From positions 4,030,001-4,094,000 of the forward strand of contig CBDDPH010000002.1 in the NCBI GenBank assembly GCA_965232265.1: 64,000 bases of DNA, in the 5' to 3' direction. The notes below the pieces were generated by a model, which had not been told where the DNA came from, ran no database searches, and worked only from the letters and a program-made list of their open reading frames with translations. This document shows positions 8,884 through 16,191 of the stretch, piece by piece. A program made the position numbers and the translations under genes. Numbering within the stretch: position 1 is the stretch's first letter; each line of letters begins with the position of its first letter. This stretch comes from VXRD01 sp965232265. Lineage in GTDB: Bacteria > Latescibacterota > UBA2968.

Positions 8884-9051
8884 TTAAAAATCCATAATTT
8901 CCAAAAAAAAGCGCGCCACCTTCCGGTAGCGCGCGGTGCAAGCAAACAAAGATCGCCAGATATCCGGTGGTGGACATACATCTCCCATTGCGCCAGTCCA
9001 CCACCAGCGTCTGCCAACATTAAACAGCTCTGTCATCGCACTCAAAAACAT
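8884..9051 (-). CDS. Possible second Trp-rich leader ORF (WWW)
   Basis: A 55-codon frame starting ATG at 9051 (or 9036) with three consecutive Trp codons at 9006-8998, preceded by Arg-Arg. These codons form the 5' arm of a perfect 10-bp hairpin. The frame stays open through the terminator hairpin and stops at 8884, just before the TrpRS-like gene, which is not the textbook layout. It could be a genuine leader, a decayed copy of the first leader, or chance. Confidence 0.35.
   Translation of the reverse strand: MFLSAMTELFNVGRRWWWTGAMGDVCPPPDIWRSLFACTARYRKVARFFLEIMDF
8903..8934 (-). terminator. Intrinsic terminator just before the TrpRS-like gene
   Basis: On the minus strand a 10-bp stem GCGCGCTACC/GGTGGCGCGC (one G-U pair) with a GGAA tetraloop is followed by eight T. 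It lies only 42 bases before the TrpRS-like start, so it must be conditional if that gene is expressed from upstream. Confidence 0.75.
8966..9005 (-). promoter_or_regulatory. Hairpin carrying the Trp codons, attenuator-like
   Basis: GGTGGTGGAC and GTCCACCACC form a perfect 10-bp stem with a 20-base loop. Its 3' arm plus GG (8975-8964) can instead pair with CCGGAAGGTGG (8926-8916), that is, CCACC with GGTGG and CCGG with CCGG, which would break the terminator at 8903-8934. This is the expected geometry of an antiterminator. Confidence 0.5.
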
Positions 9052-9065
9052 CGCATACCTACTAC

Positions 9066-9098
9066 AAAAAAAACCGCCGTCAAAAAGCCGACGGCGGT
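9066..9098 (-). terminator. Intrinsic terminator of the first attenuator
   Basis: Minus-strand stem ACCGCCGTC/GACGGCGGT (9 bp, loop GGCTTTTT) followed by T8. Its 5' arm with part of the loop (9094-9087) can alternatively pair over 8 bp with GCTGACGG (9134-9127), which overlaps the stop codon of the leader peptide. That gives mutually exclusive terminator and antiterminator forms. Confidence 0.75.
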
Positions 9099-9129
9099 CA
9101 ATTCAGAATTTTCAAATAAATACAATCCG

Positions 9130-9240
9130 TCAGCAAACCCACACAGCGGCACGCCACCAACCACGGACGGTTTCAGACACACGGGGAGCCAGCACCCTAT
9201 CGGGCGTCGCATCAGCCAAAATGTGATCGTGCATCATCAT
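9130..9240 (-). CDS. Trp-rich leader peptide of an attenuator
   Basis: A 36-codon ORF beginning with three Met codons (first at 9240) behind an AGGGGAG Shine-Dalgarno. It ends in a Trp-rich tail, W-W-R-A-A-V-W-V-C, then TGA. Three of its last nine codons are Trp. Strand 1 (CCGTC, 9170-9166) lies just before the Trp pair, strand 2 (GACGG, 9131-9127) overlaps the stop, and strands 3 and 4 form the terminator at 9066-9098. A ribosome stalled on the Trp pair would free strand 2 to pair with strand 3 and prevent termination, the classical trp attenuation logic. Its promoter lies 29 bases upstream. A product function beyond sensing is not expected. Confidence 0.7.
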   Translation of the reverse strand: MMMHDHILADATPDRVLAPRVSETVRGWWRAAVWVC

Positions 9241-9268
9241 AACAAACTCCCCTGATATATCGCCGTTG

Positions 9269-9297
9269 AAAATAACGACTTCTACACCTCGTGTCAA
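9269..9297 (-). promoter_or_regulatory. Promoter of the Trp leader / TrpRS-like transcript
   Basis: TTGACA (9297-9292), 17-base spacer, TATTTT (9274-9269). Predicted transcript start near 9262, about 22 bases before the leader ATG. Confidence 0.7.
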
Positions 9298-9306
9298 GCC
9301 ATTGAA

Positions 9307-9768
9307 CTACTTTGGAGAAAAATCAAAGTATTTCAAAGCCCATAAAACCGCGTTTACCAAAATGGCAATGCCACCTATTACACTTGTCACAACCAACCCG
9401 TTAAACCATCGCCTATCGGTTTTGAGTTCCGTTTCCACGCGGTCAATATCACTTTTTAAACTCGTTTCCACGCGGTCAATATCACTTTTTAAACTCGTTT
9501 CCACGCGGTCAATATCACTTTTTAAACTCGTTTCCACGCGGTCAATATCGCCTTTTAAACTCGTTTCCACGCGATTAAAGCCAGCATCCAAACGGCTTAA
9601 AACGTGTTCAAAACGCTTTTCAGATTGCGTTTCAATACGCTCAATATCCCGGTCGTGTTGCCTGACATCCTTTTCAAGCCTTATCGCGTTTTTTTCATTG
9701 CCATCTAAACGCTGATCGTGATTCGCAACGGCTTTTTCAAGCCTCGCAACCTTTTCGCTATCTGTCAT
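9307..9768 (-). CDS. Hendecad-repeat coiled-coil protein with C-terminal membrane anchor
   Basis: A 153-residue protein: an N-terminal heptad-like region (KVARLEKAVANHDQRLD), then several near-identical 11-residue repeats of the type SLKSDIDRVET, then one transmembrane helix (FNGLVVTSVIGGIAILVNAVLW) near the C-terminus. The long helix would form a parallel coiled coil facing the cytoplasm or periplasm. ATG at 9768 was chosen because AAAGGAT precedes it; an upstream in-frame Met at 9825 lies downstream of the promoter but lacks a good ribosome site. A smaller protein of the same design is at 55503-55709. Function unknown; DUF1640-type mitochondrial or membrane coiled-coil proteins look similar. 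Confidence 0.7.
   Translation of the reverse strand: MTDSEKVARLEKAVANHDQRLDGNEKNAIRLEKDVRQHDRDIERIETQSEKRFEHVLSRLDAGFNRVETSLKGDIDRVETSLKSDIDRVETSLKSDIDRVETSLKSDIDRVETELKTDRRWFNGLVVTSVIGGIAILVNAVLWALKYFDFSPK
9428..9575 (-). repeat. 33-bp in-frame tandem repeat
   Basis: About four and a half units of a 33-bp repeat, three of them nearly identical, coding for the 11-residue coiled-coil units of the surrounding gene. Near-perfect DNA identity suggests recent slippage-type expansion and copy-number variability. Confidence 0.9.
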
Positions 9769-9809
9769 GACATCCTTTCCCGGCACAGTTTCTATCCATG
9801 ATGATAAAA

Positions 9810-9838
9810 AACATACCGAGTTCAATATCTCAAGTCAA
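9810..9838 (-). promoter_or_regulatory. Promoter of the coiled-coil gene
   Basis: TTGACT (9838-9833), 17-base spacer, TATGTT (9815-9810). The -35 box overlaps the stop codon of the preceding glycosidase-like gene. Confidence 0.6.
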
Positions 9839-11325
9839 GCCGTTTGATCTTCTTCGCGCACGAACCGGAACGAATAGAGCTTTGCCGACCGCATCACCAC
9901 GCGAAGCCGCAGCGGTCCCCGATCCGTGGGAATCCGGCGACCGGCTCCCTGCCACGACACGCCTGCCTTGATCGTATTGGCGACAATCGTCTCGCACGTC
10001 TTCAGCGTGTAGCCTTCCACGGGGCGCCCCTCCTCGTCCTGCAACTCGGCCAGCAACCAGCCGCCTCCGCCACAATCTACATTCAGCTCGAGCGCCTGAC
10101 CGTCAAACGCCAGCGGCGGTGTCACAAACTCTCCGCCAGAGAGAGACGCATCCGCCGAGACAAAACCGTCCCGCCTCAGGATCGCCCGGAACAGACCGGT
10201 ATTCCGACCGTCGCGCACCTCATCATTGTGCCGACTTCCCCTCCCCGAATAGTAGATCCACATCTCGGTCTCGGTAAGCACGGGCCAGACATTGGCCATC
10301 ACCATACCACCCGATGGGCCCCCATCCAGCCCCCGGCGGATAAACGGCTCCCGGTTTCCCTGCTGCGACCATACAATCCCATCACGGCTCGTGAGGAGCC
10401 GGACGTCCATCGTGGCCGGGAAATCGGACGCTTCCCAGTGGTAATAAGCAGCGGGCATCATAAAGTACGCATCATCCGCCTCGGGATGTTTATAGACCGC
10501 GTTCGTGTAGTAATCGACCTGCGGCCTGTCCATCGACCGGGGAGGCAGAGGGGATCCCAAGTCCAGCGCATCTCCTTCCAGGACGATCAGCGTGGGCTTC
10601 GACCAGGTCTTAAAGTCGGGCGACGTGATCCGACCAACGGACCGATACCGCTTTCCGAGCTTCATTTCCGCCGCCTCGTCCCGTCGCTGGGTCTCGTGTA
10701 CCCGCGTATAGCCGACGTAGAGGTCCAAGCTGTCATCCCAGAAGAAAACATTCTGGGTATCGCACATCTGGTCGGGCGGATTCGGCTGGCCCTCATCATA
10801 CGTCCAATGGATCCCGTCGGGTGAATGCATGGCCCAAAGCCCCGGCAGAACACCAGCCTCAATCTCATCATCCCTGGGATAGTACTTCGACCAGAGCCGG
10901 TAGCGCGAATCGGCGGGCGCGCGTTCGTCTATATAAACCGTCGCGCCCTGCATGCTTTGACGCTCATCCAGCGGGGCGACGATGTTATTGGCGGTGCTGC
11001 CCTGGAACGGGACGAGGTGCATCTCCGGCTTCTGCCAGGAGACCCCGTCTTCGGACTCCGCATAGCAGAGACGAACCGCCCCTTCCTGCGGACCTCCCGA
11101 TTTCATCTGTGCGCCGTACCAGAGCCGAAAGTACCGCTCCCCTTCCCGGATCACCGTGTTGTACGCCCCAATCCCGAGCTTCTCCCACGGCTTGTCCGCC
11201 CGGAGCACTGGCTCGGGGGACTGCAAAGGCGGATTCATACGGAGATTGACACCAGAGACTCGATCAAAGAAGCGCGCGTCAATGAAAAGCTGTTTCCGGC
11301 TCCCAACCTGGACTGCAGAGGACAT
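9835..11325 (-). CDS. Five-bladed beta-propeller glycosidase-like protein (GH32/GH43-like)
   Basis: A 496-residue protein with repeated blade-like signatures of the GH32/GH43/GH68 type propeller: RLWYGAQMKSG, RLCYAESEDGVSWQKPE, LWAMHSPDGIHWTYDE, LLTSRDGIVWSQQG and MWIYYSGRGSRHNDE. A C-terminal beta domain follows (ELNVDCGGGGWLLAELQDEEGRPVEGY). No signal peptide is visible. ATG at 11325 was preferred because GGAAGGGG lies upstream; the frame extends to 11481 but that part overlaps no ribosome site. It is the last gene of an operon behind the mannonate-dehydratase-like and PhyH genes. Catalytic residues were not assigned, so it may bind or hydrolyse a sugar; the substrate is unknown. Confidence 0.65.
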   Translation of the reverse strand: MSSAVQVGSRKQLFIDARFFDRVSGVNLRMNPPLQSPEPVLRADKPWEKLGIGAYNTVIREGERYFRLWYGAQMKSGGPQEGAVRLCYAESEDGVSWQKPEMHLVPFQGSTANNIVAPLDERQSMQGATVYIDERAPADSRYRLWSKYYPRDDEIEAGVLPGLWAMHSPDGIHWTYDEGQPNPPDQMCDTQNVFFWDDSLDLYVGYTRVHETQRRDEAAEMKLGKRYRSVGRITSPDFKTWSKPTLIVLEGDALDLGSPLPPRSMDRPQVDYYTNAVYKHPEADDAYFMMPAAYYHWEASDFPATMDVRLLTSRDGIVWSQQGNREPFIRRGLDGGPSGGMVMANVWPVLTETEMWIYYSGRGSRHNDEVRDGRNTGLFRAILRRDGFVSADASLSGGEFVTPPLAFDGQALELNVDCGGGGWLLAELQDEEGRPVEGYTLKTCETIVANTIKAGVSWQGAGRRIPTDRGPLRLRVVMRSAKLYSFRFVREEDQTA

Positions 11326-11389
11326 GAGATACCCCTTCCTATTGTCGATGCCAACTACAAAAAGTTTGCCTGATCCATCCTGTACATCC

Positions 11390-12337
11390 CTACTCACACG
11401 CAAGAGCGGCCAACAAGGCTTTGATATACCCGACTGAGTAAGCGAGCGCGTGGGTATTGCCAGCAGGCCCATCTCCTTCAAGCGTCGGATAGTGATCGGG
11501 ATTCAGACAGCCGTCGTAACCCACCCGCTTCAGTTCGCGCAGGATCTTGAACATGTTCATGTCCCCATCGTCGAGCAGTACCTCCTCGAATGCACCAGCG
11601 GTTGCAAAGCTCGCCCGTACATTTCGAAAGTGAACCTCGAAGAGACGTCCCTTTCGCCCGTAGTTGTGAATCTCGTCCAGGACGAGTGGAAGTCCTCCAG
11701 CCTCCGCGCGTGTCCCACAACAGTAGAGGTAACCGACACACGGGTTCGGAAAGGCATCAATCACCCGGTGGAATCCCAGCCCGCCGAAGAGCGCATCCTG
11801 CGTCGGCGGGTCGGAGGGATGCATCATCAGTCTGACGCCTGTGGCTTCCGCGACGGGCACGAGCCGTTCGTAAGCCGCACAGACGCGTCCCCACCGCTGC
11901 TCTCGCACTGCTATGGCCGGCGGCTCGTCCCCTTCTGCGAGTGACAGACTATCCCCTCGAGCCAGGTATCCGCCACGGTGCGATGCCCGATAGTGTCCAA
12001 TCATCCAGGGATCTGTGGAATAGTCGAAGTGCACCCGTCCGAGAGGATAGCCTGCTTCGCCAAGGACCTGGACGGACTCGCACGCGACATCGAGCTCTTC
12101 CTCAGCCCCATCCTCTTCGTCCATGAACCGCTTCGATAGACCGGGCAAACTGATGCGATTCACCTGCAGACCCCAGGAATGAATCCGTTTCTTCATTTTC
12201 AGTGCCTCGTCCAGATCGAAGACGCCACGGTCATCGGTCGGCAATGGCAGGGCATCGACGCAATCGACGCCCAACTGGGTTAGCTGGCGCAACGTCGCGT
12301 CGGACGGGTCTTGACACCAGGCAGCCACTTTGATCAT
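11390..12337 (-). CDS. Mannonate dehydratase-like TIM-barrel protein
   Basis: A 315-residue member of the UxuA/xylose-isomerase-like TIM-barrel group. UxuA dehydrates D-mannonate to 2-keto-3-deoxygluconate in uronate breakdown. Likely metal-binding landmarks are retained: HPSDPP, Cys in YLYCCGT, His in VHFRNV, and Asp in NPDHYP. It is shorter than E. coli UxuA (394) and lacks its N-terminal extension, so a related sugar-acid dehydratase or isomerase is possible. GGAGG precedes the ATG at 12337. It lies 65 bases after the PhyH gene and 64 bases before the glycosidase-like gene, in one operon. Confidence 0.7.
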   Translation of the reverse strand: MIKVAAWCQDPSDATLRQLTQLGVDCVDALPLPTDDRGVFDLDEALKMKKRIHSWGLQVNRISLPGLSKRFMDEEDGAEEELDVACESVQVLGEAGYPLGRVHFDYSTDPWMIGHYRASHRGGYLARGDSLSLAEGDEPPAIAVREQRWGRVCAAYERLVPVAEATGVRLMMHPSDPPTQDALFGGLGFHRVIDAFPNPCVGYLYCCGTRAEAGGLPLVLDEIHNYGRKGRLFEVHFRNVRASFATAGAFEEVLLDDGDMNMFKILRELKRVGYDGCLNPDHYPTLEGDGPAGNTHALAYSVGYIKALLAALACE

Positions 12338-12402
12338 GGGGAACCTCCAGGGAAAGAAGATGAATCGGGAAAAGCGAGGAAAAAACAAATGTGGATGAAG
12401 CA

Positions 12403-13281
12403 CTATCCCCCTTCTGGATGGCGGCCACCGAGCAATTGAAGCAGGCGATCGCTGGCAGACACTCGCGCATCTTCGGGAATGGGCACCCGGTTCATCCATC
12501 CGAACCGCCGGAACGCCCAGTCAACCGCGTACTGTGACTGCATCAGGTACCGCGTGCGATCGGACCTGTTCGGCGCGCCCCGGTGCCAGCACTGAGGATC
12601 CTGCACATAGATGTCCCCCGCCTTGCAAAAAACAGATACAGGACCTTGCCCTTCGAACTCCGGATTCTCCTGACTGTTCGGATCCTTGCCTGAAAGGTGG
12701 CTTCCGGGGACGTACTGCGTGGGACCGTGTTCGATCCGCTCGATATCGCTCAACGCCATTTGCACAGTAATCCAGAGCACCGGCGGTCGAATTTCAGGAT
12801 TGTGACGGGGCACGCTCTCCGGGACGGGAAAGTGGACCGCACCATCCACGTGCCACCTTTCGATCGCCACGCCAGACTGGTTTCGCAACACGTTCTGTCC
12901 ACAGAAGCGGCTGTTGGGTCCGACAATCGCCTCGGCAAGGCTCAGGATCGGTTCCCGAAGAAGCATCTCCCTGAAGATCCCGTCCAGCGCGATCGTGTTT
13001 CGCAGGATAAACGGTTGATCCCCCTCGCCGTGCATTTGCACATAGCGGCGGTCGTGCAAGCCGAGGTCTTCCTTTTCCGCAAGCAGAGGATCGTCGAGAA
13101 GCGCATCCGTTCGGTCTCGCAGCGCTTGCATTTCGCCTGCTTCGAGCACGCCGGGGATATGCGCGAAACCGTCCCTGTGGAAACGGTCGATGATCTCCTG
13201 GGTGGTCTCTTCTCCGAAAGGCTCGCCGGATTGGATCGGACTCGACAATGGAATCCCCCTTGAGATTGTCTGGAAGGGCAT
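12403..13281 (-). CDS. Phytanoyl-CoA dioxygenase (PhyH) family protein
   Basis: Fe(II)/2-oxoglutarate-dependent oxygenase, 292 residues. The iron facial triad is visible: HxD as His144/Asp146 in WHVDGA and a distal His233 in CWHRGAPN; Arg242 or Arg244 shortly after would bind 2-oxoglutarate. The FCGQNVLRNQ stretch is typical of bacterial members, which hydroxylate small metabolites and not necessarily phytanoyl-CoA. It is the first gene of a three-gene operon (then mannonate-dehydratase-like, then propeller), with a strong promoter 32 bases upstream. The GC-rich codon use of this operon differs from the AT-richer genes around it, a hint of separate origin. Confidence 0.85.
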   Translation of the reverse strand: MPFQTISRGIPLSSPIQSGEPFGEETTQEIIDRFHRDGFAHIPGVLEAGEMQALRDRTDALLDDPLLAEKEDLGLHDRRYVQMHGEGDQPFILRNTIALDGIFREMLLREPILSLAEAIVGPNSRFCGQNVLRNQSGVAIERWHVDGAVHFPVPESVPRHNPEIRPPVLWITVQMALSDIERIEHGPTQYVPGSHLSGKDPNSQENPEFEGQGPVSVFCKAGDIYVQDPQCWHRGAPNRSDRTRYLMQSQYAVDWAFRRFGWMNRVPIPEDARVSASDRLLQLLGGRHPEGG

Positions 13282-13312
13282 TTTGGAACATCCCTCTAAT
13301 GTGTCATCGAAA

Positions 13313-13341
13313 AAAATAACGACTACAACAACTCAAGTCAA
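13313..13341 (-). promoter_or_regulatory. Promoter of the PhyH operon
   Basis: TTGACT (13341-13336), 17-base spacer, TATTTT (13318-13313). The -35 box overlaps the 3' end of the DCC-family gene. Confidence 0.65.
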
Positions 13342-13760
13342 AACGTTTGATTTCCTTTTTTCTCTACTACGCGCTCCCCATAAGACAGTTCACACGTTCC
13401 CGTATCGCACGCCACGCGACCTGAAAGATGGCGATATCGCGCAATCAACGCGTATCCCGCCCGAAAAACGAGATGCAAAACCGGCACGCGATACAACCAG
13501 GCAAACAAATGTAAAGGCGGCAGCCTGCGATAGATTTGATACACGGCATCCGCACCCACATAAATCTCCTCTTTCCCCACCACCAAGCGCATACCCGTAT
13601 TGAAATCCGACGACGCCAGCTTTGGAAAATGGTCTTCAATCCCCTGCGTCTGCCTGGGCAAATAATCAAACTGACTGCGTTTGTCTTTCTTTTTCATACG
13701 GCGAACACTCCAGATACAAAAACGACATTCACCGTCATACACAACAATCGGTTTTTCCAT
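13338..13760 (-). CDS. DCC-family thiol-disulfide oxidoreductase-like protein (DUF393)
   Basis: A 140-residue protein starting MEKPIVVYDGECRFC, which holds the DxxCxxC motif that names the DCC (DUF393) family. The family is thioredoxin-like; substrates are unknown. Later features typical of the family include an AYQ/YRRLPPLHLF-like helix region. GGAGAA precedes two consecutive ATG codons; the second (13760) has the better spacing. The 3' end overlaps the promoter of the PhyH operon. Confidence 0.75.
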   Translation of the reverse strand: MEKPIVVYDGECRFCIWSVRRMKKKDKRSQFDYLPRQTQGIEDHFPKLASSDFNTGMRLVVGKEEIYVGADAVYQIYRRLPPLHLFAWLYRVPVLHLVFRAGYALIARYRHLSGRVACDTGTCELSYGERVVEKKGNQTF

Positions 13761-13792
13761 CATTTCTCCATGAAAATCCATCCTCCGATTTT

Positions 13793-13831
13793 CTCCCCTT
13801 TCCTACAAGGAAAGGGGCCGGGGGATAGGTC
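13793..13831 (-). repeat. GC-rich palindromic dispersed repeat, copy 2
   Basis: Reverse-orientation relative of 7384-7424: CCCCCGGCCCC followed by the hairpin CCCTTTCC-TTGT-AGGAAAGGG. It fills the gap between the oxidoreductase gene and the DCC gene and may also help terminate transcription. Confidence 0.6.
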
Positions 13832-13855
13832 CGCATCACGCCTCCGCGAAAAAAC

Positions 13856-15046
13856 CTAACTCCTCGGATAAAACACATCCACCAGAGTCTCCACATCATC
13901 CCAAGCGCAATTAAATCTCTCTTCAAATCCGCGATGGATATTGCGCTCGACCTCTGTCTCGTCGGGCAGCGGGAACACAATCGTCTCTCGATCAGCATCA
14001 ATTGACGCATTCACCGCCAGATTCATCTCCTGATCCAACCGCCCCATCGCAGCGCCGTAATCCGGCTCGCGATCTTCTCGGACGGCATTGGCGATACTCA
14101 GCAACTCATCGGCCACGGCCACTTGCCCTTCACTCAGCCCATAATTTGCATAGGGATTCTCCCACGCAATCGCACCGCCGGGCAACTCATAGCGAATCTC
14201 GCGCAACACATTTACCCCATTTACCGTTTCCGTCACGCGCACGGGTTGATATGCCACGCCCTGTGCGCCGGTTTCCAATTCATCCTTTGGCACAACATAC
14301 ACATTGCCATCCACAATGCTACCCGCCGTCCCGTCAATCTCATCCATACCGGCTTGCTTGCGCCCGAGTGAACGCGCGTGAATCACATTGGAATACACCA
14401 TCAACGCGGCCACATCATTGTCAAATTCCAAAAAACTCAAACTCCATCTTTCCAACTCGTGATGCCGCTTCATGCGATCTATATGTGGAATCACGGGCGT
14501 TGTATGGCTCAACCCAATCACCTGCCTGGGATTGCCACCGGCCAGCACGCGCAACAAACTCATCCCGTGATACCCGCCCTCGTGACATATCCGATAGATC
14601 CGTCCAATCTCCCCAATAACATCCGATACGAGCACCTGCTTCTTCAACCGCTCAATCGGCGCGCGATAATAATTCTCGGCGACCTCCAGATAAACGCCCG
14701 CATCTCGCGCCTCCCGAATCATCAAATCCGCTGCAGGTCGCGTCATAGCAATAGGCGTCTCCACAACCTGATGCACACCCGCTTGCGCCAAAAAACAGCA
14801 AATCGCGTGGTGCGCTACGCCTGGCACCACCACATCGGCAACATCTATATCTTCATGATCGACCAGATCCCGCACACTCGTATAAGCCTTTACCCCGTGT
14901 TCTGCTGCCAAACTCTGCGCTGTTTCCTCGTCCTTATCGCAAACGGCGACAAAATCAAAAACATCTGCCAACTGCACAATCACAGGCAAATGCGCGCCTG
15001 CGCCGCGCCGCCCGGCACCCACAAGTGCAATTTTGAGACGATCCAT
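13856..15046 (-). CDS. Gfo/Idh/MocA-family NAD(P)-dependent oxidoreductase
   Basis: A 396-residue sugar or inositol dehydrogenase-like enzyme. The Rossmann nucleotide site is at the start (LKIALVGAGRRGAGAH), the acidic end of strand 2 is CDKDEE, and the family's EKP is here replaced by VVETPIAMT. The sequence GGYHGMSLLRVLAGG fits the substrate-binding helix with the catalytic His. ATG at 15046 was selected because GGAGGGATGTT precedes it; an in-frame Met at 15100 precedes the promoter's -10. The missing Lys of EKP (Thr at that place) is notable because that Lys usually aids catalysis, so activity is uncertain. Confidence 0.8.
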   Translation of the reverse strand: MDRLKIALVGAGRRGAGAHLPVIVQLADVFDFVAVCDKDEETAQSLAAEHGVKAYTSVRDLVDHEDIDVADVVVPGVAHHAICCFLAQAGVHQVVETPIAMTRPAADLMIREARDAGVYLEVAENYYRAPIERLKKQVLVSDVIGEIGRIYRICHEGGYHGMSLLRVLAGGNPRQVIGLSHTTPVIPHIDRMKRHHELERWSLSFLEFDNDVAALMVYSNVIHARSLGRKQAGMDEIDGTAGSIVDGNVYVVPKDELETGAQGVAYQPVRVTETVNGVNVLREIRYELPGGAIAWENPYANYGLSEGQVAVADELLSIANAVREDREPDYGAAMGRLDQEMNLAVNASIDADRETIVFPLPDETEVERNIHRGFEERFNCAWDDVETLVDVFYPRS

Positions 15047-15057
15047 AACATCCCTCC

Positions 15058-15086
15058 AATAAAGTTTGCTTTCGCCATTCTGCCAA
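15058..15086 (-). promoter_or_regulatory. Possible promoter of the oxidoreductase gene
   Basis: TTGGCA (15086-15081), 17-base spacer, TTTATT (15063-15058), close to the ribosome site. Weaker than the other promoters in the window. Confidence 0.4.
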
Positions 15087-15176
15087 TGGTCTAACATCAA
15101 TCTGCTTGCGGAATTTTTATCTTAACCTATCTTTGCGATAATTCAAACAATAATCAACACAAAAGAGGAGCAGGTC

Positions 15177-15593
15177 ATGTCGCAAAACAAAACCATCGGA
15201 GGCGGAGGCTTTCACCACGTTGCCATTCGCGCCCACGACTTTGACACATCCGTAAAATTTTATACCGAAGCGATGGGATTTCAAAAAAAAATCTCCTGGG
15301 GCGAAGGCAAAAGACGTGCCATCATGCTCGACACTGGAGATGGAAATTATCTCGAAATTTTCGCCAATGGCACAGACGAACCCAAACCCGAAGGGTGCAT
15401 CATCCACTTTGCACTGCGCACCAGCGATTGCGACGCCGCCATAGAACGCGCCAGAGCAGCCGGTGCCCAAATCACCGTAGAACCCAAAGACGTCGAAATT
15501 CCCAGCGAACCCCACAAAACCCCTGTACGCATCGCCTTTTGCAAAGGCCCCGACGGCGAAATCATCGAATTTTTTCAAAACGAACTGACGTAA
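15177..15593 (+). CDS. VOC-superfamily (glyoxalase/dioxygenase-like) protein
   Basis: A 138-residue vicinal-oxygen-chelate protein of one domain (two beta-alpha-beta-beta-beta units): FHHVAIRAHDFDTSVKFYTE, then HFALRTSDCDAAIERARAAGA, ending KGPDGEIIEFFQNE. Candidate metal ligands are His near the start, Glu in NYLEIF, His in IIHFAL and Glu in EIIEFF. GAGGAG precedes the ATG. The substrate cannot be told from sequence. Confidence 0.85.
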   Translation: MSQNKTIGGGGFHHVAIRAHDFDTSVKFYTEAMGFQKKISWGEGKRRAIMLDTGDGNYLEIFANGTDEPKPEGCIIHFALRTSDCDAAIERARAAGAQITVEPKDVEIPSEPHKTPVRIAFCKGPDGEIIEFFQNELT

Positions 15594-15626
15594 TCAACTT
15601 ACATCTGCCGGGGAAAAGGAAAAATC

Positions 15627-16049
15627 ATGAACAAAATTATACCTGTTTTGTGTCTGATATTCGCAATCGCCGCCTGCGGTGACGACAATCCCGCCGACTC
15701 GGGTCAACCCGTCGTCAATCGAACATTTAATCTGCCGAGCGGATCCCTCGAAGACGTTAGCTTTACCGTTGACACCGACTTACAGCAAAACGTCATCCTC
15801 CAAGGCGAATTTAGCGTTGAAAACGGCAGCATTCAGATGGCTGTTGTGACCGAATCCCAGTATCAAATCTGGCGAGCAGGGGACACGCCCACCGTGATTT
15901 ATAGCACGGACATAGTATCTGAAGATACCTTTAGCTTTTCCATTGATGACAGTGACACCTACTACATCGTTTTTCTCAACAATGGGCCAAATACCGTCAC
16001 AGTCAAAGCCGAAATTTTCCTGCTCAGTACCGCCGAGGAAGATATTTAG
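15627..16049 (+). CDS. Small secreted lipoprotein, unknown function
   Basis: A 140-residue predicted lipoprotein: signal peptide ending IAAC, then an acidic linker (GDDNPADSG) and a beta-rich domain with features such as VDTDLQQNVILQGEF and IVFLNNGPNTVTVKAEIFL that resemble bacterial pre-peptidase (PPC)-like jelly-roll domains. I do not recognise a specific family. It lies 33 bases after the VOC gene and is followed by a terminator at 16086. Confidence 0.65.
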   Translation: MNKIIPVLCLIFAIAACGDDNPADSGQPVVNRTFNLPSGSLEDVSFTVDTDLQQNVILQGEFSVENGSIQMAVVTESQYQIWRAGDTPTVIYSTDIVSEDTFSFSIDDSDTYYIVFLNNGPNTVTVKAEIFLLSTAEEDI

Positions 16050-16085
16050 ACTGCCCCAAAATGCCTGTCTGTACTTATCAGATAT

Positions 16086-16110
16086 GGGGCGTCTGAAACG
16101 CCTCTTTTTT
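16086..16110 (+). terminator. Intrinsic terminator after the lipoprotein gene
   Basis: A 7-bp stem GGGGCGT/ACGCCTC (one G-U pair) with loop CTGAA, followed by T6. Confidence 0.65.
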
Positions 16111-16122
16111 CCAATTTTCCGA

Positions 16123-16151
16123 TTGACGAGATAAGAAGAACAAGTTATAAT
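16123..16151 (+). promoter_or_regulatory. Strong promoter of the fumarate reductase operon
   Basis: TTGACG (16123-16128), 17-base spacer, perfect TATAAT (16146-16151). Predicted start near 16158; the frdA ATG is at 16192. Confidence 0.8.
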
Positions 16152-16191
16152 TAATTCTGTTCATTATCAATCACAGTTAAACGAGGTATTT

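Noticed and set aside
8862..9020. N-terminal extension of the TrpRS-like protein from ATG 9020
   Set aside because: It crosses the attenuator hairpins and the normal N-terminus (MSRTIVLTGD) with AAAGGA starts at 8861.
9428..9575. Tandem 33-bp units considered as a CRISPR array
   Set aside because: The repeats are adjacent, in frame and lack spacers; they code for coiled-coil repeats.
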